A stretch of 63,608 bases of DNA, taken from positions 1 to 63,608 of the forward strand of contig JAFSUU010000024.1 in the NCBI GenBank assembly GCA_017445115.1. The letters run 5' to 3'. Source of the DNA: Clostridia bacterium (GTDB lineage Bacteria > Bacillota_A > Clostridia > Oscillospirales > CAG-272). The notes under the pieces were generated by a model that ran no database searches, was not told the DNA's origin, and saw only the letters and a program-made list of their open reading frames with translations. Below are positions 56,407 to 63,608 of the stretch, one piece after another. The number at the start of each line of letters is the position of its first letter. Position 1 is the first letter of the stretch. The position numbers and the translations under genes are program-made.

Positions 56407-57660
56407 CTAATCTTCTTTCTTTTCCGATCCGTCGTCGGCGGTCCCTCCGCTGTAAGTGAAGGGATTGTCGTCTTCTTCCGGAGACTCTTCCGTATAATCG
56501 GGATCGTCGTCCGGGATCACGATGCTATCGGACCTTTCCTCGGGATTATCCTCTGAGATCTCTTCGGCTTCTTTTGCTTCTTCGGCTTCCGGTTCTTCGG
56601 GCTCGGAGATTTCCTCCGGTTCGTCATCCGGTTCGACCTCAGACTCTTCTGTTTCTTCTTCAGCTTCTTCCCCGGACGTTTCTTCGGATATTTCTTCGCC
56701 TGTCACATCTTCGGCGCTTTCTTTTGCCGTCGTTCCGTCGAGACCTTTCAGCTTTGCGGCGATGCCGTCGAGAAGTACGTCGTCCTCTTCGCCGTTTTCA
56801 GCTCCGGACTTTTCCTTCTCGCCGTCCTCAGTGTTCAACAACGCAAATCCGACTGTTTTTTCGCGGGCATTGAGAAGTTTTATTGCGAACGTGACGACAA
56901 CGTAAAGCCACATTATGAGGCGGAACGCCTCAATGACCATATTAAAGCCGAAGCTGTCGACGTCGGCTATCCTTGACGCGATCCTCGAGATCGACACCAT
57001 ACCGCCGATCGAGATCGCCGCCAGCGAGGCGAACGTGAATTTGCGGCTCATCTTCGGCCTTCCGATAGAGATGCCACTCTCTGCCGTGAAATAGAGCATG
57101 AACGCGACGAGCATCACTATCTGATATATTTTGAGAGGGGAATTGAGCGGCTCATCCGAATTGAAGTAGACACGCAGTAGCGCAAACGCGCACATCAGCG
57201 CCGGAAAGAGACCGGTCAATGAGAGCGACGGCTTCTTTTCGAATACGCCCGCCGCTTTCATAAGGAAGAAAGCGGCGGAGAGAATAGCGAAGACTATCTC
57301 GGCGATAAAGACTGCGATCTTTGTTTCCGGAAGTCCGCCGCGAATGGCGACGAAAGCATACAGCAAGCACGTCAGACCGGCAAGCGTCGAGATGAATACG
57401 GTCAGAGAGGAGAATTTCGAACCGTCGTCGTATGCAATGCGGTTCGTCGACATGAAAAATCCGCATACTGCGAGCGCGATGCTCATAATGCAGACCGCGA
57501 AAGCCGCGCCGGCAAACGCGGAGCCGTATTCAAAGTGCATTATCGAGACGTCAAAATCGTTCGTCATCGCGAGAAACATCAGAATCGCACCGCCGAGGGC
57601 GAAAGCCGCGGCTATAGACGAGAGTATTATGACAAATGTCTTTGGTCTGTAAGATTTCAA
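56407..57660 (-). CDS. Membrane protein with acidic C-terminal tail, first gene of the TelA/XpaC operon
   Basis: A 417-residue protein with about eight transmembrane helices (about 8-275) and a very acidic, disordered tail of about 130 residues (runs of Glu, Asp, Ser and Pro: GEEAEEETEESEVEPDDEPEE). It uses a TTG start at 57660 with GGAAAG 9 nt upstream; the first helix begins at residue 8, which argues against an internal start. The promoter is at 57740-57768. I do not recognise the family. Context suggests a sensor or scaffold for the TelA/XpaC system. Confidence 0.7.
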   Translation of the reverse strand: MKSYRPKTFVIILSSIAAAFALGGAILMFLAMTNDFDVSIMHFEYGSAFAGAAFAVCIMSIALAVCGFFMSTNRIAYDDGSKFSSLTVFISTLAGLTCLLYAFVAIRGGLPETKIAVFIAEIVFAILSAAFFLMKAAGVFEKKPSLSLTGLFPALMCAFALLRVYFNSDEPLNSPLKIYQIVMLVAFMLYFTAESGISIGRPKMSRKFTFASLAAISIGGMVSISRIASRIADVDSFGFNMVIEAFRLIMWLYVVVTFAIKLLNAREKTVGFALLNTEDGEKEKSGAENGEEDDVLLDGIAAKLKGLDGTTAKESAEDVTGEEISEETSGEEAEEETEESEVEPDDEPEEISEPEEPEAEEAKEAEEISEDNPEERSDSIVIPDDDPDYTEESPEEDDNPFTYSGGTADDGSEKKED

Positions 57661-57739
57661 ACCGTCACACTTTCCGTAAGCTGATTTACCCTATATATGG
57701 TATATGATTATTATGCTTACAATAAATCTATTATTCTGT

Positions 57740-57768
57740 ATTATATCATAAGTCGGGCGTTCTATCAA
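57740..57768 (-). promoter_or_regulatory. Promoter of the TelA/XpaC operon
   Basis: On the minus strand: TTGATA (57763-57768), a 17-nt spacer and TATAAT (57740-57745). The inverted repeat at 57772-57812 begins 3 nt upstream of the -35 box. Confidence 0.85.
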
Positions 57769-57861
57769 CCGAATTTGTGCATTTTTTTCAAACAGTGCAT
57801 ATTGCACAAATTTTCGGCTTAAAACAATATTATTTTCTACATGATTGGCGGAAAAATATTC

Positions 57862-57891
57862 TTGACAAGGCTTTTATATATATGATATGAT
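57862..57891 (+). promoter_or_regulatory. Promoter of the S10 ribosomal protein operon
   Basis: TTGACA (57862-57867), an 18-nt spacer and TATGAT (57886-57891) in a strongly AT-rich context; no other promoter is seen before rpsJ. Confidence 0.8.
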
Positions 57892-57899
57892 AATAGGGC

Positions 57900-58126
57900 A
57901 CGGGCAAAACGGGCGAGAGGTTGCTGCCGCTAAAAAGTCACGGCGGCAGGGAATTCGCGCTCGGAGAGCCGGCGCGGACAAATATCGCGAGGTGCGCGGT
58001 GTGCCGGATTTCGAAATGCCATCCGGATCGAAGGCGTAGTTACTCACGCCGGGGTGATCCGGTTAATTTGAGGAATCCGCGGAAACGCCCGACCGCGTGT
58101 ACAATCGGTCCGCTTATATATACTAT
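57900..58126 (+). promoter_or_regulatory. Long structured 5' leader of the S10 operon
   Basis: About 230 nt of GC-rich leader. CTGCCGC...GCGGCAG form an early stem (near 57924-57949). Further on, ATCCGGATC (58021-58029) can pair either with CCGGAT upstream (58004-58009) or with GATCCGG downstream (58056-58062, enclosing the stem GGCGT/ACGCC 58033-58050). These mutually exclusive helices are compatible with autogenous control by a ribosomal protein, as in other S10 operons (where L4 acts in enterobacteria). Confidence 0.55.
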
Positions 58127-58144
58127 TAAAGGAGGCAATCCAAG

Positions 58145-58456
58145 GTGGCAAAGAGTGAAAAGATCAAGGTCAGACTGAGAAGCTACGAGCACTCGATCAT
58201 CGATTCCGCTGCGGCGAAGATCGTCGACATCGCGAAGAGAAACGGCGCTGAAGTTTCAGGTCCCGTACCGCTCCCCACGGAGAAAGAGATCATCACGATC
58301 CTTCGCGCTGTCCACAAATATAAAGACAGCCGCGAACAGTTCGAGCAGCGCACTCACAAGAGACTCATTGAGATCCGCAAACCCTCTAAAGAGCTCATCG
58401 AAGCGCTCATGAACGTAGAACTTCCCGCAGGCGTAGATATAGACGTTAAGATCTGA
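58145..58456 (+). CDS. rpsJ: Ribosomal protein S10
   Basis: A 103-residue small-subunit protein, first gene of the S10 operon, also used as the NusE transcription factor. [21 protein letters not shown] and [17 protein letters not shown] are canonical. It uses a GTG start at 58145 with AAAGGAGG 10 nt upstream. It is separated from rplC by an unusually long 165-nt spacer. Confidence 0.98.
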   Translation: MAKSEKIKVRLRSYEHSIIDSAAAKIVDIAKRNGAEVSGPVPLPTEKEIITILRAVHKYKDSREQFEQRTHKRLIEIRKPSKELIEALMNVELPAGVDIDVKI

Positions 58457-58621
58457 CTTACGACTGCAAAAAGCCGAACCCGCCGTACAGAGCGCAGTCC
58501 GGGATCCCGAAAGAGACGACGGCAGCTTGATGACGGTTAGGTCACGTTGGCGCACCGCGGACGGCAACCGCAAAAACAAAGGGGTGTCAACCAATAACCT
58601 TAAAAGGAGAAAAACAGAAAG
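58457..58621 (+). promoter_or_regulatory. Long structured spacer between rpsJ and rplC
   Basis: Most S10 operons have only a few to some tens of bases here. This spacer contains a palindrome CGGGATCCCG (58500-58509), pairing GCCGT/ACGGC around it (58482-58486, 58519-58523), TGAC/GTCA (58531-58544) and GCGG/CCGC followed by five A. A GGAG site precedes rplC. Role unknown; a translational control site for the downstream genes is possible. Confidence 0.45.
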
Positions 58622-59254
58622 ATGAAAAAAGGAATCATCGGAAAGAAGCTGGGTATGACCCAGATCTTCGGAGAAAACGGTATTGCGATCCCCGTAACGG
58701 TGATCGAAGCCGGTCCCTGCACAGTAGTGCAGAAGAAGACGGTCGAGACCGATGGCTACAACGCAGTGCAGCTCGGTTTTGAAGACGTCAAAGACAAGAA
58801 GCTCAATAAGCCCGCAGCCGGCCACTTCAAGAAAGCCGGAGTCGGTGCGAAAAAGCATCTCAAAGAGTTCCGCCTCGAGGGCGCATCTGAAATGAACACC
58901 GGTGACGTGGTGGCCGCCGATACCTTCGCCGCAGGCGACAAGGTCGACATTACTGGCATCACGAAAGGCCGCGGATACACAGGCGCCGTTAAGAGATGGG
59001 GACATCACATCCTTAAAATGACACACGGCACAGGCCCCGTTCACCGCGAAGTCGGTTCAATGGGCGCGTGCTCTTCCCCCTCCAGAGTTTACAAGAACAA
59101 GAAGATGGCGGGACAGTACGGTAACGAACAGGTGACCGTTCTCAATCTTGAAGTTGTCAAAGTTGACGCTACCGCGAACCTCGTTGCAGTCAAGGGCGCC
59201 GTTCCCGGCGCAAAGGGCGGCATCGTATTCATCCGCGACAGCGTTAAAGCATAA
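58622..59254 (+). CDS. rplC: Ribosomal protein L3
   Basis: A 210-residue large-subunit protein that initiates 23S rRNA folding. MKKGIIGKKLGMTQIF, KGRGYTGAVKRWG and the C-terminal VKGAVPGAKGGIVFIRDSV are diagnostic. AAAGGAG lies 12 nt upstream of the start. It is preceded by the 165-nt spacer after rpsJ and followed by rplD after 20 nt. Confidence 0.99.
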   Translation: MKKGIIGKKLGMTQIFGENGIAIPVTVIEAGPCTVVQKKTVETDGYNAVQLGFEDVKDKKLNKPAAGHFKKAGVGAKKHLKEFRLEGASEMNTGDVVAADTFAAGDKVDITGITKGRGYTGAVKRWGHHILKMTHGTGPVHREVGSMGACSSPSRVYKNKKMAGQYGNEQVTVLNLEVVKVDATANLVAVKGAVPGAKGGIVFIRDSVKA

Positions 59255-59274
59255 GTCGAAAGGAGGAAACTTAA

Positions 59275-59901
59275 ATGCCTGAAATTAAAGTTTTGAATAT
59301 GGCGGGAAAAGAAGTCGGAACGATGACTCTCTCCGATAAAGTTTTCGGCGCCGAAGTAAACACGGCTGTCCTCCATGCGGCAGTAGTAGCGTACCTCTCC
59401 AACCAGAGACAGGGAACGCAGTCCACGCTCACACGCACCGAAGTTTCCGGCGGCGGCAAGAAGCCCTGGAGACAGAAGGGTTCCGGCAGAGCGCGTCAGG
59501 GTTCGACCCGCGCTCCTCAGTGGACACACGGCGGCGTAGCTCTCGGTCCGAAGCCGCGCCTCTACAAAGTTAAGCTCAACAAGAAAGTAAAGCGCGTTGC
59601 AATGTTCAGCGCACTCTCCGCAAAGGCGAGCGAAAACGAACTTATCGTTATTGATAAGATCGAAGCGTCTGAATACAAGACGAAGACGATGGCAAAGATG
59701 CTCGCAGACGTTAAAGCCGGAAAGAAAGCTCTCGTGGTTCTCCCCGAGTGTGACGACAAGGCGATATCGAGTCTGCGCAACATTGAAGGCGTAAAAGTAT
59801 CTCAGTGGAACACTCTGAACGTTTACGACATTCTCAACTGCGAGAGCCTCGTCGCATCTCAGGACGCCATCAACAAGATCCAGGAGGTGTATGACAAATG
59901 A
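59275..59901 (+). CDS. rplD: Ribosomal protein L4
   Basis: A 208-residue large-subunit protein of the exit tunnel; in many bacteria it also represses its own operon. The loop GGGKKPWRQKGSGRARQGSTRAPQW reaches into the tunnel and is intact. Its stop overlaps the rplW start by ATGA. AAAGGAGG precedes the start. Confidence 0.99.
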   Translation: MPEIKVLNMAGKEVGTMTLSDKVFGAEVNTAVLHAAVVAYLSNQRQGTQSTLTRTEVSGGGKKPWRQKGSGRARQGSTRAPQWTHGGVALGPKPRLYKVKLNKKVKRVAMFSALSAKASENELIVIDKIEASEYKTKTMAKMLADVKAGKKALVVLPECDDKAISSLRNIEGVKVSQWNTLNVYDILNCESLVASQDAINKIQEVYDK

Positions 59902-60191
59902 AATTCGCTCAGGATATAATTTTGAAGCCGATCGTGACCGAGAAGTCCATGGACCTCACCGGCTCGAAGAAGTACACCTTTAAGGTAGCGCAGGGCGCAA
60001 CGAAGCCCGAGATCGCAAAAGCGGTCGAAGAGCTCTTCGGCGTCAAAGTCGAAAGAGTAAACACAGTCTCTATGAAGAGAAAACCCAAGAGACTTCGTTA
60101 CAGCCTCGGTTACACCGCGGCGTGGAAGAAAGCGATCGTCAAACTGACCGCCGATTCCAAGGGTATCGAATTCTTCGAGGGTATGAACTGA
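59898..60191 (+). CDS. rplW: Ribosomal protein L23
   Basis: A 97-residue large-subunit protein at the tunnel exit, docking site for trigger factor and SRP. IILKPIVTEKSMDL and YTFKVAQGATKPEIAKAVEELFGVKV are canonical. It starts inside the end of rplD (ATGA). Confidence 0.98.
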   Translation: MKFAQDIILKPIVTEKSMDLTGSKKYTFKVAQGATKPEIAKAVEELFGVKVERVNTVSMKRKPKRLRYSLGYTAAWKKAIVKLTADSKGIEFFEGMN

Positions 60192-60209
60192 TAGAAGGAG
60201 GAATACAGA

Positions 60210-61037
60210 ATGCCTACAGTTAAATATAAGCCGACTACACCGGCAAGAAGACATATGACGGTTCCCTCCTTCGAGGAGATCACGAAATTCGCTCCGGAAA
60301 AGTCTCTTATAGAAATAAAGAAGAAACATTCCGGCAGAAACAGCTACGGCAGGATCACCGTTCGTCACAAAGGCGGCGGAAACAAGAAGAAGTATCGTAT
60401 CATCGACTTCAAGCGTACAGCTTCGAAGGCGACGGTCGTCGGCATCGAGTACGACCCGAACAGAACCGCTTACATCGCTCTGCTTCAGGACGATGAGGGC
60501 AACAAGAGCTACATGATCGCTCCCGTAGGAGTTACGGACGGCGACGTTCTCTACACAGGTCCCGACGCCGACATCAAACCCGGCAATACGCTTCCTCTCG
60601 CAAACATCCCCGTAGGTACTTTTATCCACAACATCGAGCTTTACCCCGGCAAGGGCGGTCAGCTCGTAAGATCCGCAGGCGCTCAGGCGCAGCTTATGGC
60701 TAAAGAGGGAAATATGGCTCAGGTCAGACTTCCTTCGGGCGAAGTCCGTTACATCCGTATGGACTGCACCGCAACGATCGGCCAGGTCGGCAACATCGAG
60801 CACGACACAGTCAAGATCGGTAAGGCCGGCAAGAAGCGCCACATGGGTATCAGACCTACAGTCCGCGGTTCCGTCATGAACCCGTGCGATCACCCGCATG
60901 GCGGTGGTGAAGGTAAATCTCCCATCGGTCGTCCGACACCTGTTACTCCTTGGGGTAAACCGGCACTCGGATACAAGACGCGCAAGAAGAAGAACAGAAC
61001 CGACAAGTTCATCGTAAAACGTCGTAACAGCAAGTGA
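60210..61037 (+). CDS. rplB: Ribosomal protein L2
   Basis: A 275-residue large-subunit protein needed for peptidyl transferase assembly. Diagnostic segments include [17 protein letters not shown], the [21 protein letters not shown] loop with the conserved His of the active-site region just before it (HPHGG), and a basic C-terminus. Length is standard. AGAAGGAGG precedes the start. Confidence 0.99.
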   Translation: MPTVKYKPTTPARRHMTVPSFEEITKFAPEKSLIEIKKKHSGRNSYGRITVRHKGGGNKKKYRIIDFKRTASKATVVGIEYDPNRTAYIALLQDDEGNKSYMIAPVGVTDGDVLYTGPDADIKPGNTLPLANIPVGTFIHNIELYPGKGGQLVRSAGAQAQLMAKEGNMAQVRLPSGEVRYIRMDCTATIGQVGNIEHDTVKIGKAGKKRHMGIRPTVRGSVMNPCDHPHGGGEGKSPIGRPTPVTPWGKPALGYKTRKKKNRTDKFIVKRRNSK

Positions 61038-61054
61038 GAAAGGAGGCATAACAA

Positions 61055-61336
61055 ATGAGCAGAAGCTTAAAGAAAGCACCCTTTGTCGAAGCAAAGCTGT
61101 TTGCACGCATTTGCGCTATGAACGATAAGGGGGATAAGAAGGTTCTTAAGACGTGGTCCAGAGCGTCCACGATCTTCCCTGAATTCATCGGTCACACGAT
61201 CGCCGTACACGACGGCAGAAAACATTTCCCGGTATACGTTACCGAGGACATGGTCGGTCACAAGCTCGGCGAGTTTGCGCCTACCAGAACGTTCAAGGGC
61301 CACGCAGGTTCCAAGACGTCCAACAACGGCAAATAA
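61055..61336 (+). CDS. rpsS: Ribosomal protein S19
   Basis: A 93-residue small-subunit head protein. [37 protein letters not shown] and [15 protein letters not shown] are canonical. AAAGGAGG lies upstream; spacing to rplV is 24 nt. Confidence 0.99.
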   Translation: MSRSLKKAPFVEAKLFARICAMNDKGDKKVLKTWSRASTIFPEFIGHTIAVHDGRKHFPVYVTEDMVGHKLGEFAPTRTFKGHAGSKTSNNGK

Positions 61337-61360
61337 TAAGAGGGAGGAAACGAGATAATT

Positions 61361-61696
61361 ATGGAAGCAAGATCATACCTTAAATTTGTCCGCATCTCCC
61401 CTCGCAAGGTCAAGATAGTTCTCGACCTGATCAGAGGCAAAGACGTCGCGACGGCAAAGGGTATCCTCAAGAATACTCCCAAGGCCGCGAGCGAACATCT
61501 CATCAAGCTTCTTGACAGAGTAGTTGCAGACGCAGAAAACAACTTCTCTATGGATCGCGAAAAGCTTTACGTTTCCGAATGTTTCGTAACGCCCGGCATG
61601 ACTCTCAAGAGAATGATGCCCCGCGGAAAGGGAAGCGCAGACAGGATCCTTAAGAGAACAAGCCACATTACCATTGCGGTAAAAGAAAAAGAGTAA
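61361..61696 (+). CDS. rplV: Ribosomal protein L22
   Basis: A 111-residue large-subunit protein lining the exit tunnel. YLKFVRISPRKVKIVLDLIRG and the beta-hairpin region KRMMPRGKGSADRILKRTSHITI (a macrolide-relevant loop in this family) are intact. GAGGGAGG lies upstream. Confidence 0.99.
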   Translation: MEARSYLKFVRISPRKVKIVLDLIRGKDVATAKGILKNTPKAASEHLIKLLDRVVADAENNFSMDREKLYVSECFVTPGMTLKRMMPRGKGSADRILKRTSHITIAVKEKE

Positions 61697-61714
61697 AGGA
61701 GGAGAAACTGAATT

Positions 61715-62566
61715 ATGGGTCAGAAAGTAAATCCCCACGGCCTTCGCGTCGGTGTAATCAAGAACTGGGATTCGAGATGGTATGCTAAAGACGAAAAATT
61801 CGGCGATATCCTCGTATCCGATCACAACATCAGAGAGTACCTTAAGAAGAAGCTCTTTGCAGCGGGCGTTCCGAAGGTCGAGATCGAAAGAGATAACACG
61901 GGAAAGGTCAGAGTGTTCATTCACTGTGCGAAGCCCGGTCTCGTCATCGGCCGTCAGGGCGCCGACATCGAAAAGCTCAGAGTCGAGCTTGAAAAGATGG
62001 TAGGCGGTCCCGTATCCGTGAACGTAGTGGAAGTAAAACCGATCGATCTGTGCGCTCAGCTCGTCGCTGAGAACATCGCAAGCCAGCTCGAGCACCGTAT
62101 TTCCTTCCGCCGTGCAATGAAGCAGTCCATCGGCCGCACCATGAGAATGGGCGCGAAGGGCATCAAAGTTACCGTCGGCGGACGTCTCGGCGGCGCAGAG
62201 ATCGCGCGTTCCGAGCACTACCATGACGGAACGATCCCGCTTCAGACGATCCGTGCCGACATCGACTACGGTTTCTGGGAAGCGAATACGACATACGGTA
62301 AGATCGGCGTAAAAGTCTGGATCTACAAGGGAGAAGTTCTTCCCGAAGTCGCAAGAACTCAGACCGGCGCATCGGAAGACCGCCGTCAGAGACGCGACCG
62401 TCGCGATAACCGCGGCAGACGCAACTTCGGTGACAGAGCGGGCGGAGAACGCCGCGGCAGACCTCAGAACAGAGACGGCAGAGACGGCGGAAGAGACTCG
62501 AGAGACGGAAGGCCTCCGAGGGCTCCCAGAGCTCCCAGAACTCCCAAAGAAGGAGGAACTCACTAA
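61715..62566 (+). CDS. rpsC: Ribosomal protein S3 with long Arg/Gly-rich tail
   Basis: A 283-residue small-subunit protein of the mRNA entry site. [13 protein letters not shown], the KH domain with [13 protein letters not shown], and [12 protein letters not shown] are canonical up to about residue 213. The remaining 70 residues form a disordered tail rich in Arg, Gly, Asp and Pro ([30 protein letters not shown]). S3 proteins are commonly near 220 residues, so the tail is an extension. Its stop overlaps the rplP start region by one base (62566). Confidence 0.99.
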   Translation: MGQKVNPHGLRVGVIKNWDSRWYAKDEKFGDILVSDHNIREYLKKKLFAAGVPKVEIERDNTGKVRVFIHCAKPGLVIGRQGADIEKLRVELEKMVGGPVSVNVVEVKPIDLCAQLVAENIASQLEHRISFRRAMKQSIGRTMRMGAKGIKVTVGGRLGGAEIARSEHYHDGTIPLQTIRADIDYGFWEANTTYGKIGVKVWIYKGEVLPEVARTQTGASEDRRQRRDRRDNRGRRNFGDRAGGERRGRPQNRDGRDGGRDSRDGRPPRAPRAPRTPKEGGTH

Positions 62567-62997
62567 TGTTAATGCCTAAAAGAGTTAAATACAGAAGAGT
62601 CCAGAGAGGTCGTCTCAAGGGTCAGGCTCATCGCGGCAACAGGATCACGAACGGCAATTACGGACTCGTCGCGCTCGAACCCGCGTGGATCACGAGCAAT
62701 CAGATCGAAGCAGCCCGTATCGCAATGACGCGTTATATTCGCCGTGGCGGTCAGGTCTGGATCAAGATCTTCCCCGACAAGCCCATCACGGAAAAACCCG
62801 CCGAGACCCGAATGGGTTCCGGTAAAGGTTCTCCCGAGTACTGGGTAGCAGTCGTTAAGCCGGGCAGAGTCCTTTTTGAGATGGACGGCGTTTCGGAAGA
62901 GATCGCAAAGGAAGCTATGCGTCTCGCAACCCACCAGCTCCCCATCAAGTGCCGTTTCGTCACTAAGGAGCAGCTCGACAAGGAACAGGAGGGATAA
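62566..62997 (+). CDS. rplP: Ribosomal protein L16
   Basis: A 143-residue large-subunit protein near the A-site. [23 protein letters not shown] and [23 protein letters not shown] are canonical. The start lies at the end of rpsC (overlap of one base, ATG 62566), with GGAGGAA upstream; the in-frame ATG at 62572 is the more usual MPKR start and is equally possible. Confidence 0.98.
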   Translation: MLMPKRVKYRRVQRGRLKGQAHRGNRITNGNYGLVALEPAWITSNQIEAARIAMTRYIRRGGQVWIKIFPDKPITEKPAETRMGSGKGSPEYWVAVVKPGRVLFEMDGVSEEIAKEAMRLATHQLPIKCRFVTKEQLDKEQEG

Positions 62998-63000
62998 TCG

Positions 63001-63189
63001 GTGAAAGCAACAGAACTCAGAAAATTGTCCGCTTCCGATTTGGATAAGAAGCTCGCAGAGCTTAAGGACGAGCTTTTTAAGCTGCGTTTCCAGCACGCTA
63101 TAAACCAGCTCGACAACCCTCATAAAATAGCGGATGTTAAGAAAGATATCGCTCGCGTGATGACGGTCATCAGCGAGAAAAATGCGTGA
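63001..63189 (+). CDS. rpmC: Ribosomal protein L29
   Basis: A 62-residue large-subunit protein. [31 protein letters not shown] and the [21 protein letters not shown] helix are canonical. It uses a GTG start at 63001, 3 nt after rplP, with CAGGAGG upstream. Confidence 0.98.
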   Translation: MKATELRKLSASDLDKKLAELKDELFKLRFQHAINQLDNPHKIADVKKDIARVMTVISEKNA

Positions 63190-63204
63190 TAGGAGGGGAA
63201 TGGA

Positions 63205-63468
63205 ATGGCAGACGAAACCCGTAACCTGAGAAAAACCAGAGTGGGTATGGTGGTAAGCGACAAGATGGACAAGACCGTCGTCGTTGCTATCGTTGACAAC
63301 GTCAAGCACCCCACCTACGGCAAGATCATCAAGAGGACCACGAAGATCCACGCTCACGATGAAGCAAACGAGTGCGGCATCGGCGACAAGGTCGAAGTGA
63401 TGGAAACGAGACCTCTCTCCAAGACGAAAAGATGGAGAATCGTCAGAATAATCGAAAAGGCGAAGTAA
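63205..63468 (+). CDS. rpsQ: Ribosomal protein S17
   Basis: An 87-residue small-subunit primary binding protein. [50 protein letters not shown] is the standard OB-fold sequence. It follows rpmC by 15 nt with AGGAGGG upstream. Confidence 0.98.
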   Translation: MADETRNLRKTRVGMVVSDKMDKTVVVAIVDNVKHPTYGKIIKRTTKIHAHDEANECGIGDKVEVMETRPLSKTKRWRIVRIIEKAK

Positions 63469-63538
63469 TAACACTTCATTCTCTCAAGTTGAACACGTCA
63501 AAGAACGTGTCGTGAATTTTACAGGAGGATTTATAGCT

Positions 63539-63608
63539 ATGATTCAACAGCAATCATATATGAAGGTTGCCGACAACACCGGTGCGAAAGAGCTTATGTG
63601 CATCAGAG
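63539..63608 (+). CDS. rplN: Ribosomal protein L14, 5' fragment
   Basis: The first 23 codons (MIQQQSYMKVADNTGAKELM, then CIR) of L14, cut by the window end. ACAGGAGG lies 9 nt upstream. A 70-nt spacer with a short inverted repeat (AACACGTCAAAGAACGTGT region) separates it from rpsQ. Confidence 0.97.
   Translation, partial: MIQQQSYMKVADNTGAKELMCIR

Larger units (their letters stand above)
57661..58144. other. Divergent promoter region of the TelA/XpaC operon and the S10 operon
   Basis: Gene-free. It holds the minus-strand promoter (57740-57768) with a 79-nt leader, an inverted repeat of operator form (AATTTGTGCA 57772-57781, TGCACAAATT 57803-57812, enclosing GTGCATATTGCAC 57795-57807), the S10 operon promoter (57862-57891) and a long structured leader (57900-58126). 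Confidence 0.75.

Noticed and set aside
56522..56905. Serine-rich open frame on the plus strand
   Set aside because: It is the mirror of the Glu/Asp-rich tail encoded on the minus strand (low-complexity shadow).

Overview
The window reads as chromosomal DNA of an uncultured, probably gut-associated, anaerobic Bacillota of class Clostridia. The reasons are a pyruvate:ferredoxin oxidoreductase, a Tn4451/TndX-type large serine recombinase, AGGAGG-like ribosome binding sites, many TTGACA/TATAAT promoters, a D-aspartate ligase-type cell-wall cluster and a canonical S10 ribosomal protein operon. No gene allows a genus-level call. Composition is not uniform. The PFOR fragment (1-2464) strongly prefers GCC/CTG/CCC/GGC codons. 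The segment from about 2.5 to 7.5 kb is a mobile-element remnant and AT-richer probable cargo. From about 7.7 kb onward one uniform style is seen (CTC/CTT leucine, AGA/CGC arginine, many TCG/GCG), and the ribosomal genes share it.

Layout. 0-2.5 kb: 3' part of PFOR. 2.5-7.5 kb: TnpX/TndX-like recombinase with its TnpW partner, an array of short TACCTGGCAAGCAG repeats, then an HTH protein, a nucleoside phosphorylase and two paralogous acetyltransferases. 7.7-20.2 kb: a long plus-strand run with a HAD phosphatase, 2H phosphoesterase, cyclic-di-GMP enzymes, SDR, a MazG fusion, a VYAGPE-repeat polypeptide translationally overlapped by a radical SAM/SPASM enzyme, a GH94-like phosphorylase and small membrane proteins. 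20.3-22.1 kb: TspO and a CofE-like ligase. 22.2-27.7 kb (minus): MurE-like ligase, asparagine synthetase, D-aspartate ligase and arginase, which together suggest a D-Asx peptidoglycan cross-bridge. 28-30 kb: a diguanylate cyclase, then tRNA-Gln next to a striking array of hairpins joined by a constant GATGATATAC linker. 30.2-37.6 kb: TMEM175 channel, double-SBP diguanylate cyclase, repeat-tailed membrane protein, sialidase-like protein and GH20. 37.8-43 kb: a probable phosphorelay made of REC-GGDEF*-EAL, an APC permease-histidine kinase-receiver fusion and a separate Hpt protein. 43-47.3 kb: nucleoside kinase, membrane protein, diguanylate cyclase. 47.6-51.1 kb: acyltransferase, GT8 and a GT8-acyltransferase fusion. 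51.2-57.7 kb (minus): cREC protein, ABC-F ATPase and a TelA/XpaC membrane-stress operon. 57.8 kb to end: S10 operon from rpsJ to the start of rplN.

The main themes are a dense cyclic-di-GMP network (five canonical GGDEF proteins, one HD-GYP and one EAL protein within 38 kb), cell-envelope building and glycan handling, and several unusual domain fusions. The candidates I consider most novel are the VYAGPE polypeptide with its radical SAM enzyme, the APC transporter-kinase-receiver phosphorelay, and the modular hairpin array downstream of tRNA-Gln. All functional statements come from reading the sequence; no database search was run.
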